Shown: positions 1 to 8,060 of the stretch, piece after piece
How positions within the stretch are numbered: position 1 is the first letter of the stretch
How the letters are laid out: each line of letters starts with the position of its first letter
From: Clostridia bacterium
GTDB taxonomy: Bacteria; Bacillota_A; Clostridia; Oscillospirales; CAG-272
NCBI GenBank assembly: GCA_017462445.1
Contig: JAFTRB010000088.1
Span: 1-35,381, forward strand
DNA: 35,381 nucleotides
Direction of reading: 5' to 3'
Translations under genes and position numbers: made by a program
The notes under the pieces: model-generated
Database searches by the model: none
Told to the model about the DNA's origin: nothing
The model's input: the letters and a program-made list of their open reading frames with translations, nothing else

Positions 1-46
1 AATTCCACTTTGAATGTGATAAACTACTTGTGTCAGTCATTCTGAC

Positions 47-110
47 TATTCCTCCTTGTTATTTTGATTTTGGTTGGCGGACCATCTTCATTATACCACA
101 AGGAGGAATA
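47..110. repeat. 13-bp perfect inverted repeat with 38-nt loop
   Basis: TATTCCTCCTTGT at 47-59 is the exact reverse complement of ACAAGGAGGAATA at 98-110. A small GTCAG/CTGAC hairpin lies beside it at 32-46. No gene starts here on either strand within the window. It could be the folded end of a mobile element or an untranslated RNA whose body lies to the left of the window. The arms are visible; the role is unknown. Confidence 0.4.
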
Positions 111-133
111 CTTGTATCTAAAGATCTCTAATT

Positions 134-160
134 CCACCACTCCAAGTGGTGGTTTATTTT
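134..160 (+). terminator. Terminator-like hairpin
   Basis: CCACCACT and AGTGGTGG form an 8-bp stem with a CCA loop (134-152), followed by TTTATTTT. It would end a transcript entering from the left of the window on the plus strand. A mobile-element end hairpin is an alternative reading. Confidence 0.45.
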
Positions 161-183
161 CGCTAAAGGCTACAATAAAAAAC

Positions 184-211
184 AAAAAGACCGCCCTCGG
201 GCGGTCTTTTT
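184..211 (-). terminator. Bidirectional terminator after the heparinase-like gene
   Basis: AGACCGCCC (188-196) pairs with GGGCGGTCT (199-207), flanked by A5 on the left and T5 on the right, so it can work on both strands. On the minus strand it lies just after the stop codon of the 224-1921 gene. Confidence 0.85.
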
Positions 212-223
212 GTATACATTTGT

Positions 224-1921
224 TTACTTAATTGTAATCTCAAAACGGGTAACACCGGGATTAAGCTTAAAGTCTATGGCGTAAATCGGTGCCCTTCTTA
301 TGCCGTATCCCTCAACCTCAACGACCTCTGCGGTGCATACAGAAGCATCGTAGCTGATGGTTGCATTCTCGATTTGGGCCACACCCGTGTCAACTATTTC
401 GGGCTTTATGAGCGAAACAATGCGCTCGATCACATCCTCGTTGCCCTCATAATCGATCTCGTCGACCATGGTTACATAGGTGTCATAGCAGGTGAAGCTT
501 CTCTTCAGGCTCTTAAGCTCCGAAAGCGCATACGCGCCCTTCATCTCCATAGAGAAGCTTCCGTCGCCGTATACAACATCGGTGGAGGCAAACTTAGCAC
601 CCGCGCCCTGATAGTTCTTGCCAAAGAGGGGCACGCTGTGACCGAAGGATGCGCACTCGGTGATGGTATATCTTTCGGGGCCGAAGTACTGTCTTGTATA
701 TGTACCCGAGCCGACATCCATAAGAAGCTGCTTGCCGCCCTTTGCAAAGATGAACGAGCCGACATCGTTGTGGTTGTGCATCTCGGCATTGCAGCCTGCC
801 TTAGCGGCAAAGCCGTAGGTCTCGGTCCTCTTTACATACCACTGGGAATCGGTTGCGTGGAACTCAAAGCAAGCGGTGTCGTCCGCAGGATTGTTGTAAT
901 ACTCCTCGCTCTGCCAGGCTGCGCCAAAAATCATATACTGCATTCTGCCGCAGCCATTGCTGTAAGTGCCAAGATCGGGCGAGTAGATAAGCACATCATC
1001 GGGATACTCCGCCTTAAGTCTGTGGAGCAAGCACATATTGTAGTGAAGGCTTCTTCCACCGTCAGCAAAGGAAACCGATGCAGCGCCGGAGAGAAACATC
1101 TTCTGTGGGAAGGTTGCAATAGCCTTTACCTTAGGTATCTTGAAGTAATCTACCCTGCCATTTGTGAAGGTGCGAACTATATCGGCGTACATAACAAAGA
1201 AGCCCATACCGTACGCCCAATAGCCGCAGCCCTCAAGGCAAACGCCGTCATCCTTAAAGCCACAGAGATAGCCGTCCATCGCCTTGTTAAATCTCGCAAG
1301 CAGCTTCTCGTCAACCAGCTCGGGGTACATAAGCATAAAGGTACAAGCCACCGAGCCCATACAAACTGCGGTCCAGTTGCTATGTCCCTGCTCCCACCAG
1401 CCGTAGTTTTCCACCGATAGGAACTCATTCTTAACTCTTCGATCAAGCTCGTAAAGAATTCTGTTACGGATAAGCGGCTCAAGTCTCTCGCCAAAGAGGT
1501 GGTAAACCAAGGAAAGGGTGAAGCCCGTCTCGCTGGCGAAGAGATCAAGCTTGGAAACATAGTTCTCCTCCAGCTTACCCTGGTGAGCGGGAAGGCACCA
1601 GGTGTACTCGTCACACATCAGATATACAAGGTCCATAACCTTGTCCATATATTTTTGCTCCTCCGGGTATATGAGGGCGAGAGGAACAGTATGCTCCATA
1701 GCCGTTCTACGCTCGAAATACTGCGCCTCGTAAATCTTCCTGTCGCCTGTGGTCCAGAAAAGCTTGAAATCGGAATAATTAAGCACGCCAAACCGCTTGT
1801 GCTCCAGATCCTGCTTCTCCCAATAATTCAAGCACTGCTGACGGAATTTTGCAAAATGCTCCTTCTCTCTGACCTCTCCCGACCAAAAGGCGGGGTCGCC
1901 TGCTCTACCGAGTAAATTCAT
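224..1921 (-). CDS. Heparinase II/III-like polysaccharide lyase
   Basis: A 565-residue protein with the two-part layout of the heparinase II/III superfamily: a helical toroid domain (about 1-330) and a beta-sandwich domain. The second part carries the family hallmark around EMHNHNDVGSF, with His382 and His384, followed by GGKQLLMDVGSGTYT. The toroid part contains a GHSNW segment where lyases of this fold place substrate-binding residues. Members cleave uronic-acid-containing polysaccharides by beta-elimination; the substrate here cannot be told. No signal peptide is visible, so a cytoplasmic role on imported oligosaccharides is likely. The start at 1921 was chosen because GGAGG lies 7 nt upstream; the frame stays open upstream to 2017, but that stretch covers the promoter and a hairpin. 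The gene stands alone and is divergent from the citrate operon. Confidence 0.8.
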   Translation of the reverse strand: MNLLGRAGDPAFWSGEVREKEHFAKFRQQCLNYWEKQDLEHKRFGVLNYSDFKLFWTTGDRKIYEAQYFERRTAMEHTVPLALIYPEEQKYMDKVMDLVYLMCDEYTWCLPAHQGKLEENYVSKLDLFASETGFTLSLVYHLFGERLEPLIRNRILYELDRRVKNEFLSVENYGWWEQGHSNWTAVCMGSVACTFMLMYPELVDEKLLARFNKAMDGYLCGFKDDGVCLEGCGYWAYGMGFFVMYADIVRTFTNGRVDYFKIPKVKAIATFPQKMFLSGAASVSFADGGRSLHYNMCLLHRLKAEYPDDVLIYSPDLGTYSNGCGRMQYMIFGAAWQSEEYYNNPADDTACFEFHATDSQWYVKRTETYGFAAKAGCNAEMHNHNDVGSFIFAKGGKQLLMDVGSGTYTRQYFGPERYTITECASFGHSVPLFGKNYQGAGAKFASTDVVYGDGSFSMEMKGAYALSELKSLKRSFTCYDTYVTMVDEIDYEGNEDVIERIVSLIKPEIVDTGVAQIENATISYDASVCTAEVVEVEGYGIRRAPIYAIDFKLNPGVTRFEITIK

Positions 1922-1944
1922 AGTAAACCTCCATATTGGATATC

Positions 1945-1969
1945 CGTGGCAAACAACCACCCTGCCACG
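1945..1969 (-). promoter_or_regulatory. Leader hairpin of the heparinase-like gene
   Basis: CGTGGCA (1945-1951) and TGCCACG (1963-1969) are perfect inverted arms around an 11-nt loop, between the promoter and the ribosome site of the 224-1921 gene. It could be an operator for a dimeric repressor or an RNA hairpin. The arms are seen; the function is inferred. Confidence 0.4.
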
Positions 1970-1988
1970 CAGGTGTATATACATCTTG

Positions 1989-2017
1989 ATTGTAGCACAT
2001 TTCTTCCGCAAATTCAA
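1989..2017 (-). promoter_or_regulatory. Promoter of the heparinase-like gene
   Basis: On the minus strand TTGAAT (2012-2017) and TACAAT (1989-1994) are 17 nt apart, a good sigma-A type promoter about 70 nt before the chosen start codon. Confidence 0.6.
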
Positions 2018-2225
2018 CCTTTTTGCGGTTTTTCTGTAATTATTAGAGCGATCATATGCTCACTGCGCAATTCACCCCTTCCGACCTTCCCGGGGCTGAC
2101 ACAGAAGAAACCGCCCGTCGCTCCAACGCCCTGCCTGATAACGCCGAGGGCTAAAAACCGCGCTCTGGCCGCGCTTTTGCAATTTTTTAAGCCCAAACTT
2201 GCAAAAAAACCGACAAGTCTTTCTA

Positions 2226-2250
2226 AAATTGTACAAATAAAGTACAATTT
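2226..2250. promoter_or_regulatory. Palindromic operator of the citrate operon
   Basis: AAATTGTAC and GTACAATTT are perfect 9-bp arms separated by 7 A/T bases. The palindrome ends 6 bp before the -35 box of the citrate operon promoter. A GntR/FCD regulator is the second gene of that operon and is the natural candidate to bind here; this pairing is inferred from position. Confidence 0.6.
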
Positions 2251-2256
2251 GGATTA

Positions 2257-2286
2257 TTGACAAACCGGGCATTCATATTATATAAT
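2257..2286 (+). promoter_or_regulatory. Promoter of the Re-citrate synthase operon
   Basis: TTGACA (2257-2262) and TATAAT (2281-2286) are both perfect consensus boxes with an 18-nt spacer, about 60 nt upstream of the start codon at 2345. Confidence 0.8.
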
Positions 2287-2344
2287 AGTATTATATTGCA
2301 TTTCAATAGCTGCAAAACCAATAAAAGAAAGGACGAACGGATAA

Positions 2345-3727
2345 ATGATTAGCAAGAACAGGCACTCCAACCTGCTGGAGCAGAGCCAATACAAATATTC
2401 GCTCCAGGATGTGGATAACCCAAACCTTTACAGGGACATTTACCCCTATATAGAAATTCCCAAGGTTGCATTCAACCACCGTCGCGTTCCTCTGTCGATG
2501 CCGGATGATATTTGGATTACCGATACAACATTTCGCGACGGTCAGCAATCGAGAGCGCCCTACACAGCCGATCAGATAGTAGACATCTACAAGCTTCTGC
2601 ATCGCTTGGGTGGCCCGAACGGAATAATACGCCAGAGCGAATTTTTTGTTTATACAAAGAAGGACCGAGAGGCGGCATTCAGATGTATGGATCTGGGCTA
2701 CGAATTCCCGGAGGTTACAACCTGGATACGCGCCAAGAAGGAGGACTTTGCTCTTGTCAGGGATATGGGCATCAAGGAGACGGGAATTTTGGTTTCCTGC
2801 TCGGACTACCATATCTTCAACAAGCTTGGTCTTACAAGAAAGGAGGCGCTCGATCACTACCTCGGTGTTGTAAAGAACGCCTTTGACGCGGGCATTCGCC
2901 CAAGATGCCATCTGGAGGACATTACAAGGGCGGACTTCTACGGCTTTGTCGTTCCCTTTGTAAACGAGCTGACCGAGCTGTCCCAGCAGGCGGGCATTCC
3001 GGTCAAGATCCGTATGTGCGACACAATGGGCTACGGAGTTTCCTACCCCGGCGTAGCGTTGCCGAGGAGCGTTCCCGGAATCGTATACGGTCTGCACCAT
3101 TATGCGGATGTCCCCTCCGATATGCTGGAGTGGCACGGACACAACGACTTTTACATGGGAGTTGTAAATGCTGTCAATGCCTGGCTATACGGCTGCTCCG
3201 CGGTCAACTGCTCGCTTCTTGGAATAGGAGAGAGAACAGGAAATGTACCCCTTGAGGCTATGGTAATCGAGTACGCCTCCATTCGCGGAACGCTTGACGG
3301 AATGGATACCAGGGTAATCACCGAGATAGCCGAATACTTCAAGCGGGAGCTGGGCTATCACATACCGCCAATGACGCCCTTCGTCGGAGATAACTTTAAT
3401 GTAACGCGCGCAGGCGTACACGCCGACGGACTAATTAAGGACGAGGAGATTTATAACGTCTTTGATACCGACTTCATCCTGGGCAGACCTGCCGAGGTGG
3501 CAATATCCAACACCTCCGGGCTTGCCGGAATTGCGTACTGGATAAACAAGCATTTTGGTCTGTCAGGCGACAAGATGATAGACAAGCGCGACCCGATAGT
3601 TATCCGTACCAAGGAGGCAATAGATCAGCTCTATGCCGACGGAAGAACGACCCTGATGGGAGACGAGGAGCTTTACGCAATAATTGACAGCGTCGCGCCA
3701 AGGGCGGACGGTAGCTTTGACGGCTGA
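2345..3727 (+). CDS. Re-type citrate synthase (HMGL-like family)
   Basis: A 460-residue enzyme of the DRE-TIM metallolyase family (isopropylmalate and homocitrate synthases). Visible hallmarks are DTTFRDGQQSR (60-70) with the catalytic-type Arg64-Asp65, the metal-binding HGHND (264-268) and GIGERTGN (293-300). Its place in an operon with aconitase and isocitrate dehydrogenase, and the lack of any other citrate synthase here, point to the Re-citrate synthase known from Clostridium kluyveri rather than an isopropylmalate synthase. It condenses acetyl-CoA with oxaloacetate. It also lacks the long C-terminal leucine-binding regulatory domain of LeuA proteins, as expected for this group. It is first in the operon; the next gene starts 39 nt downstream. 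Homocitrate synthase remains a less likely alternative. Confidence 0.82.
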   Translation: MISKNRHSNLLEQSQYKYSLQDVDNPNLYRDIYPYIEIPKVAFNHRRVPLSMPDDIWITDTTFRDGQQSRAPYTADQIVDIYKLLHRLGGPNGIIRQSEFFVYTKKDREAAFRCMDLGYEFPEVTTWIRAKKEDFALVRDMGIKETGILVSCSDYHIFNKLGLTRKEALDHYLGVVKNAFDAGIRPRCHLEDITRADFYGFVVPFVNELTELSQQAGIPVKIRMCDTMGYGVSYPGVALPRSVPGIVYGLHHYADVPSDMLEWHGHNDFYMGVVNAVNAWLYGCSAVNCSLLGIGERTGNVPLEAMVIEYASIRGTLDGMDTRVITEIAEYFKRELGYHIPPMTPFVGDNFNVTRAGVHADGLIKDEEIYNVFDTDFILGRPAEVAISNTSGLAGIAYWINKHFGLSGDKMIDKRDPIVIRTKEAIDQLYADGRTTLMGDEELYAIIDSVAPRADGSFDG

Positions 3728-3766
3728 GGATATTCATTATAATTTTGTAACAAGGAGGAACGGGTT

Positions 3767-4447
3767 GTGATAATCAGCGAAAAATCGAAATCTCTTGAAG
3801 AGCAGGTTTACCTGCGACTTGAGGAGGATATACTGTGCGGAGTATATAAAAGAGGAGATGCGCTGACCGAGAACGCCCTCTCTCATCGGCTGGGAGTCAG
3901 CCGAACACCGGTACGCGCGGCGCTCCACAGGCTCGGCGAGGAGGGACTTGTTGAGCTTATACCGCACAAATGCGCAGTTGTAATAGGGGTCACGATCGAG
4001 GATCTTGTAGACACCTACCGCATTCGTATGCGCCTGGAGGGGCTTGCCACGGCTATGGCAACAGGCAGGCTGACACGGGATGATGAAAGAGAGCTTCGCG
4101 AGGTGCTGAGCAACACCGAAAAATGCACCGCGAGAGTGGACGCCGACCGAATAAAGGAGCTTGACACCACCTTCCATAGCATTATTTATCGGGCGTCGGG
4201 GAACAGAATGCTTTGCCGCATTCTCTCTGAATTGCACCGCAACACCAGAACCTATAGGAAGCTGTCGCTCGCCATGCCCGGAAGACTGGAGAAGAGTCTT
4301 GAGGAGCATAGGGCAATCCTTGAAGCAATGCTCGAGGGCGACAGTGACAGGGCGGACAGCCTGACAAGCCTGCATATTGAGGAGGCGATGAAAGCCATGG
4401 TGGAGGCGATGAGGAGGCACGAAGAGACATCACGCACCCCCGTGTAA
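3767..4447 (+). CDS. GntR family regulator, FCD (FadR-like) subfamily
   Basis: A 226-residue regulator with an N-terminal winged helix (about 8-75; the core is ENALSHRLGVSRTPVRAAL, 35-53) and a C-terminal all-helical FCD ligand domain. The FCD metal site is complete: Asp133, His137, His181 and His203. Such regulators usually bind a small organic acid, so citrate or a related acid is a reasonable guess. The start is GTG at 3767, with AAGGAGG 8 nt upstream. It lies inside the operon that it probably controls through the palindrome at 2226-2250. Confidence 0.85.
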   Translation: MIISEKSKSLEEQVYLRLEEDILCGVYKRGDALTENALSHRLGVSRTPVRAALHRLGEEGLVELIPHKCAVVIGVTIEDLVDTYRIRMRLEGLATAMATGRLTRDDERELREVLSNTEKCTARVDADRIKELDTTFHSIIYRASGNRMLCRILSELHRNTRTYRKLSLAMPGRLEKSLEEHRAILEAMLEGDSDRADSLTSLHIEEAMKAMVEAMRRHEETSRTPV

Positions 4448-4480
4448 AATTATCCACAAGGAAAGGAACAAATGTAAACA

Positions 4481-6406
4481 ATGGGTTACACAATAACCGA
4501 AAAGATAATCAGCAAGCATATTGTCGACGGAAAAATGCTTCGTGGCGCAGAAATCGGCATACGCATCGACCAAACGCTGACACAGGACGCCACAGGAACG
4601 ATGGCGTACCTCCAGCTGGAGGCAATGGGAATAGAGCGGGTAAAAACCGAGCTATCGGTGGCATATATCGACCACAACACCCTCCAATCCGGCTTTGAGA
4701 ACGCAGATGACCATAGGTATATTGCAACGGTTGCAAAAAAGCACGGCATCAGGTTTTCACGCCCGGGAAACGGCATCTGTCACCAGGTTCATCTTGAGCG
4801 CTTTGCCGTTCCGGGCAAGACGCTGATCGGCTCGGACAGCCATACCCCCACCGCCGGAGGAATGGGTATGCTGGCAATAGGCGCGGGCGGCCTTGATGTT
4901 GCCGTTGCAATGGGAGGCGGCGCATATTATATCGCAATGCCAAAAATCATTCGCATAAATCTGAGCGGCTCTCTGCCCGACTATGTCGGTGCAAAGGACA
5001 TCATTCTCGAGGTGCTTCGCACCCTCGGTGTCAAGGGTGGCGTCGGCGCGGTTATAGAGTATGGCGGCGAGGGCATCTTGGGCCTTTCTGTTCCGCAAAG
5101 GGCTACCATAACCAATATGGGCGCCGAGCTTGGCGCAACCAGCTCCATCTTCCCCTCTGACGAGGTAACACGTGAGTTCCTTCTCGCCCAGGGAAGAGAG
5201 GACTGCTATACCCCCCTGTACGCCGACGGGGATGCGGTCTATGACGCGGTCTATGAGATCAATCTCTCCACCCTCCGTCCTCTTGCTGCCTGTCCGCACA
5301 GCCCGGACAATGTAAAGGCGGTAGCCGACCTTGTCGGAAAGAAGATAAATCAGGTCTGTATTGGCTCCTGCACCAATTCCTCAATGCTGGACCTGCTTAC
5401 CGTTGCCCACATTCTCAGGGGCAAAACCATCCATCCGGATGTCTCGCTCTCAATTTCCCCCGGCTCCAAGCAGGTCTATACAATGCTCGCGGAATGCGGC
5501 GCACTTGCCGATTTGATTTCTGCCGGAGCAAGAATTCTTGAATGTGCCTGCGGCCCCTGTATCGGTATGGGCTTCTCACCGGGAAGCGGCGGAGTAAGCC
5601 TTCGAACCTTCAACCGCAATTTCCTTGCGCGCAGCGGCACCAAGGATGCCGAGGTTTACCTTGTCTCGCCCGAGACCGCTGCCATCTCTGCCCTGACGGG
5701 TGTATTTACCGACCCGACCACTCTGGGCAAAGCACCGAAAATCGAGCTGCCAAAGCGCTTTACCGTTAATGATAATATGATAGAGCTGCCCGCTGACATT
5801 GAAGAAGCAAGGAATGTGGTTGTCGAGCGCGGGCCAAACATAAAGCCGATACCCAAGGGTGTCGCCCCGAGTGAGAGTCTGAAAGAGAAAATAATCCTGA
5901 AGGTTGGCGACAATATAACCACCGACCATATAATGCCGGCAGGAAGCAAGATTCTCCCCTACCGCTCGAATGTACCAAAGCTGTCAGAGTTCTGCTTCAC
6001 CGTCTGTGACCCCACCTTCCCCGAAAGGGCAAGAGCCGAGGGCGGAGGAATAATCCTGGGCGGACAAAACTACGGTCAGGGCTCATCCAGAGAGCATGCG
6101 GCATTAGTTCCTCTCTATCTCGGTATTCGGGCGGTCATAGCAAAAAGCTTTGCAAGAATACATATGGCAAATCTTATCAATTTCGGTATCCTTCCAATAT
6201 TGCTGAAGAACGAGAGCGACTACGATATACTTGCCGAGGGCGAGGAGCTTGTCATCGAGGGTTACAGAGCGGCAATAGCCGACAAGGATTCCATCACGAT
6301 CCTCGCGCAAGACAAAAAAATTGAGGCGAGCTTGGCTTTAAGCGAAAGACAGAGAAAAATCCTGCTTGCAGGTGGACTTCTCAACTATACAAAGCAGGAG
6401 GCATAG
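4481..6406 (+). CDS. Aconitate hydratase
   Basis: A 641-residue aconitase of the shorter single-chain bacterial type, with a LeuC-like catalytic part (about 1-425) and a LeuD-like swivel domain (about 470-641). The [4Fe-4S] ligands are visible: Cys297 in IGSCTNS and Cys357/Cys360 in CACGPC. The swivel domain has GQNYGQGSSREHAAL and an ANLINFGILPI segment. It converts citrate to isocitrate between the neighbouring synthase and dehydrogenase. It starts 33 nt after the regulator gene. Homoaconitase is the alternative by sequence type, but the operon supports aconitase. Confidence 0.9.
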   Translation: MGYTITEKIISKHIVDGKMLRGAEIGIRIDQTLTQDATGTMAYLQLEAMGIERVKTELSVAYIDHNTLQSGFENADDHRYIATVAKKHGIRFSRPGNGICHQVHLERFAVPGKTLIGSDSHTPTAGGMGMLAIGAGGLDVAVAMGGGAYYIAMPKIIRINLSGSLPDYVGAKDIILEVLRTLGVKGGVGAVIEYGGEGILGLSVPQRATITNMGAELGATSSIFPSDEVTREFLLAQGREDCYTPLYADGDAVYDAVYEINLSTLRPLAACPHSPDNVKAVADLVGKKINQVCIGSCTNSSMLDLLTVAHILRGKTIHPDVSLSISPGSKQVYTMLAECGALADLISAGARILECACGPCIGMGFSPGSGGVSLRTFNRNFLARSGTKDAEVYLVSPETAAISALTGVFTDPTTLGKAPKIELPKRFTVNDNMIELPADIEEARNVVVERGPNIKPIPKGVAPSESLKEKIILKVGDNITTDHIMPAGSKILPYRSNVPKLSEFCFTVCDPTFPERARAEGGGIILGGQNYGQGSSREHAALVPLYLGIRAVIAKSFARIHMANLINFGILPILLKNESDYDILAEGEELVIEGYRAAIADKDSITILAQDKKIEASLALSERQRKILLAGGLLNYTKQEA

Positions 6407-6413
6407 AAGCAAA

Positions 6414-7589
6414 ATGTCAACAGATATTTACAACAGCAATCTGGACGAGGCGTGCGCGAAATTCCGCAAAATTCTTGAACAACAGCTCACCCGTGTCGAG
6501 AATATGAAGGCTCAGGGCGACTTTGTAGACTACGCCTCCCTGGATAATATCCGCATCGGTGTATGTGGCGGAGACGGCATCGGACCTACGATTACCGCCG
6601 AGGCAAGAAGGGTGCTCGAATACATTCTTTCCGACCTTGTCGACTCGGGGAAAATCAGCTTTATAGGCATCGACGGGCTTACAATAGAGAACAGGATCAA
6701 GGCGGGGAAGGCAATCCCCGACGATGTTATGGAGGAGCTGAAATCCTGTCATATAATCCTTAAGGGGCCGACCACCACGCCGCAGAAGGGCGACGGAATG
6801 CCGAATATTGAAAGCGCAAATGTAGCAATGCGCAAGGCGCTTGACCTCTTTGCGAACATCCGTCCCGTAAAGGTTCCCGCCGAGGGGATTAACTGGTGCA
6901 TTTTCCGCGAGAACACCGAGGGCGGCTATGCTGTCGGCTCTCAGGGCTTCAATGTGACCGAGGATTTAGCGGTCGACTTCACCATCACGACAAGACAAGG
7001 CTCTGACAGAATAGCTCGCCTTGCCTATGATTATGCCCGCCGCAACGGCAGAACGCGCGTCTCACTTGTTACCAAGGCAAACATAATCAAGATCACAGAC
7101 GGCAACTTCCTTGAGGATTGCCACCGTGTTGCCGACCTCTACCCCGAGATTACTACCGACGAGTGGTATGCCGATATTATGACGGCAAAGCTCATCGACC
7201 CCAAGAGGCGGCGCGACTTCCAGGTACTTCTGCTCCCCAACCTCTACGGTGATATCATCTCCGATGAAGCGGCAGAATTCCAGGGCGGAGTGGGCACAGC
7301 AGGATGCGCAAATGTAGGAAAGAAATACGCAATGTTCGAGGCTATCCACGGCTCTGCGCCCAGGATGGTCAAGGAGGGAAGGGCTATTTATGCCGACCCC
7401 TGCTCGATGCTCCGCGCCTGTGTAATGCTCCTGTCGCATATAGGCCTGCAGGATAGAGCGAACAGGCTTGAAAGAGCGCTGGACATCTGCTCCTTCGAGG
7501 AAAAAAGGTTGGTTATAACCGGCAGAGACACGGGCGCTACCTGCCAGGAGTTTGGCGACTATGTAATGGAAACACTCGCCGCCCTTTAA
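6414..7589 (+). CDS. Isocitrate dehydrogenase (isocitrate/isopropylmalate family)
   Basis: A 391-residue beta-decarboxylating dehydrogenase that oxidises isocitrate to 2-oxoglutarate. Family motifs are IESANVAMRKALDLFANIRP (substrate loop), CIFRENTEGGY, the VTKANIIKITDGNF segment and LYGDIISDEAAEFQGG (metal-binding aspartates). In the cofactor loop HGSAPR the residue after Pro is Arg317, where NAD enzymes usually have Asp, so cofactor choice is unclear and NADP is possible. ATG at 6414 was chosen: it is 7 nt after the aconitase stop and has AGGAGG 12 nt upstream. An in-frame TTG at 6366 would add 16 residues but lies inside the aconitase gene. Last gene of the operon. Confidence 0.87.
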   Translation: MSTDIYNSNLDEACAKFRKILEQQLTRVENMKAQGDFVDYASLDNIRIGVCGGDGIGPTITAEARRVLEYILSDLVDSGKISFIGIDGLTIENRIKAGKAIPDDVMEELKSCHIILKGPTTTPQKGDGMPNIESANVAMRKALDLFANIRPVKVPAEGINWCIFRENTEGGYAVGSQGFNVTEDLAVDFTITTRQGSDRIARLAYDYARRNGRTRVSLVTKANIIKITDGNFLEDCHRVADLYPEITTDEWYADIMTAKLIDPKRRRDFQVLLLPNLYGDIISDEAAEFQGGVGTAGCANVGKKYAMFEAIHGSAPRMVKEGRAIYADPCSMLRACVMLLSHIGLQDRANRLERALDICSFEEKRLVITGRDTGATCQEFGDYVMETLAAL

Positions 7590-7632
7590 CCGCAAGCCAC
7601 ATTCATAACTATTAAATAAATTCAAAGAAAAC

Positions 7633-7673
7633 AAAAAATGCTTACCTCACAACGAAGGGGTAAGCATTTTTTT
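7633..7673. terminator. Bidirectional terminator between convergent operons
   Basis: AAAAAATGCTTACC pairs with GGTAAGCATTTTTT (7659-7673) around a 12-nt loop. A and T runs on both sides let it end both the citrate operon and the convergent mutarotase operon. Confidence 0.85.
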
Positions 7674-7688
7674 GATATGGTATAATTA

Positions 7689-8003
7689 TCAGGACTCGAA
7701 GCGGAATACCTCAACCAATTTCTTCTGCGCTCCGCCGGGCTCCATCTCAAGCTCAAGAATATCGTCCATGTACTCATTCCAGCGCGCAATAACAGGGGAG
7801 TCAGCCTGAACCTTGGCAGCATACTCGCCTCCGTACTTGCATTCATAATAGCCAAACAGCTCGTCCCCAACATTCCAGATAGAGTAGTTGGTGATGCCTG
7901 CCTCGGCAAGCACAGCCTTCATCTCGGGCCAGATCTCATCGTGACGGCGCTTGTACTCTGCAATGTCGCCCTTTACTCTTCCCTTCCATGCGTATCTTTC
8001 CAT
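7689..8003 (-). CDS. rhaM: L-rhamnose mutarotase
   Basis: A 104-residue protein with the full pattern of the RhaM (COG3254) family: YKRRHDEIWPEM with the catalytic-type His21, GITNYSIW, LFGYYE and a C-terminal EVFRF. The enzyme interconverts alpha and beta anomers of L-rhamnose and acts in the cytoplasm after sugar uptake. Related proteins may act on other 6-deoxy sugars such as L-fucose, which would suit the GH95-family enzyme further along the window. It lies 57 nt downstream of the dipeptidase gene on the same strand and probably shares its transcript; no rhamnose catabolic genes are nearby. Ribosome site AAGGAGA lies before the ATG. Confidence 0.88.
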   Translation of the reverse strand: MERYAWKGRVKGDIAEYKRRHDEIWPEMKAVLAEAGITNYSIWNVGDELFGYYECKYGGEYAAKVQADSPVIARWNEYMDDILELEMEPGGAQKKLVEVFRFES

Positions 8004-8060
8004 TTTTCAATCTCCTTTTCGGTTTGTTATGTTTATTTGTTTATATTTTTCCTATGTTTT

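Noticed and set aside
47..160. Left-end hairpins called as an IS200/IS605 end
   Set aside because: No transposase or TnpB gene and no recognisable cleavage-site pattern are in view; kept only as repeats.
374..1420. Long plus-strand frame opposite the heparinase-like gene
   Set aside because: It has no domain pattern and mirrors the codon structure of the opposite strand, whose gene has a promoter, ribosome site and family motifs.
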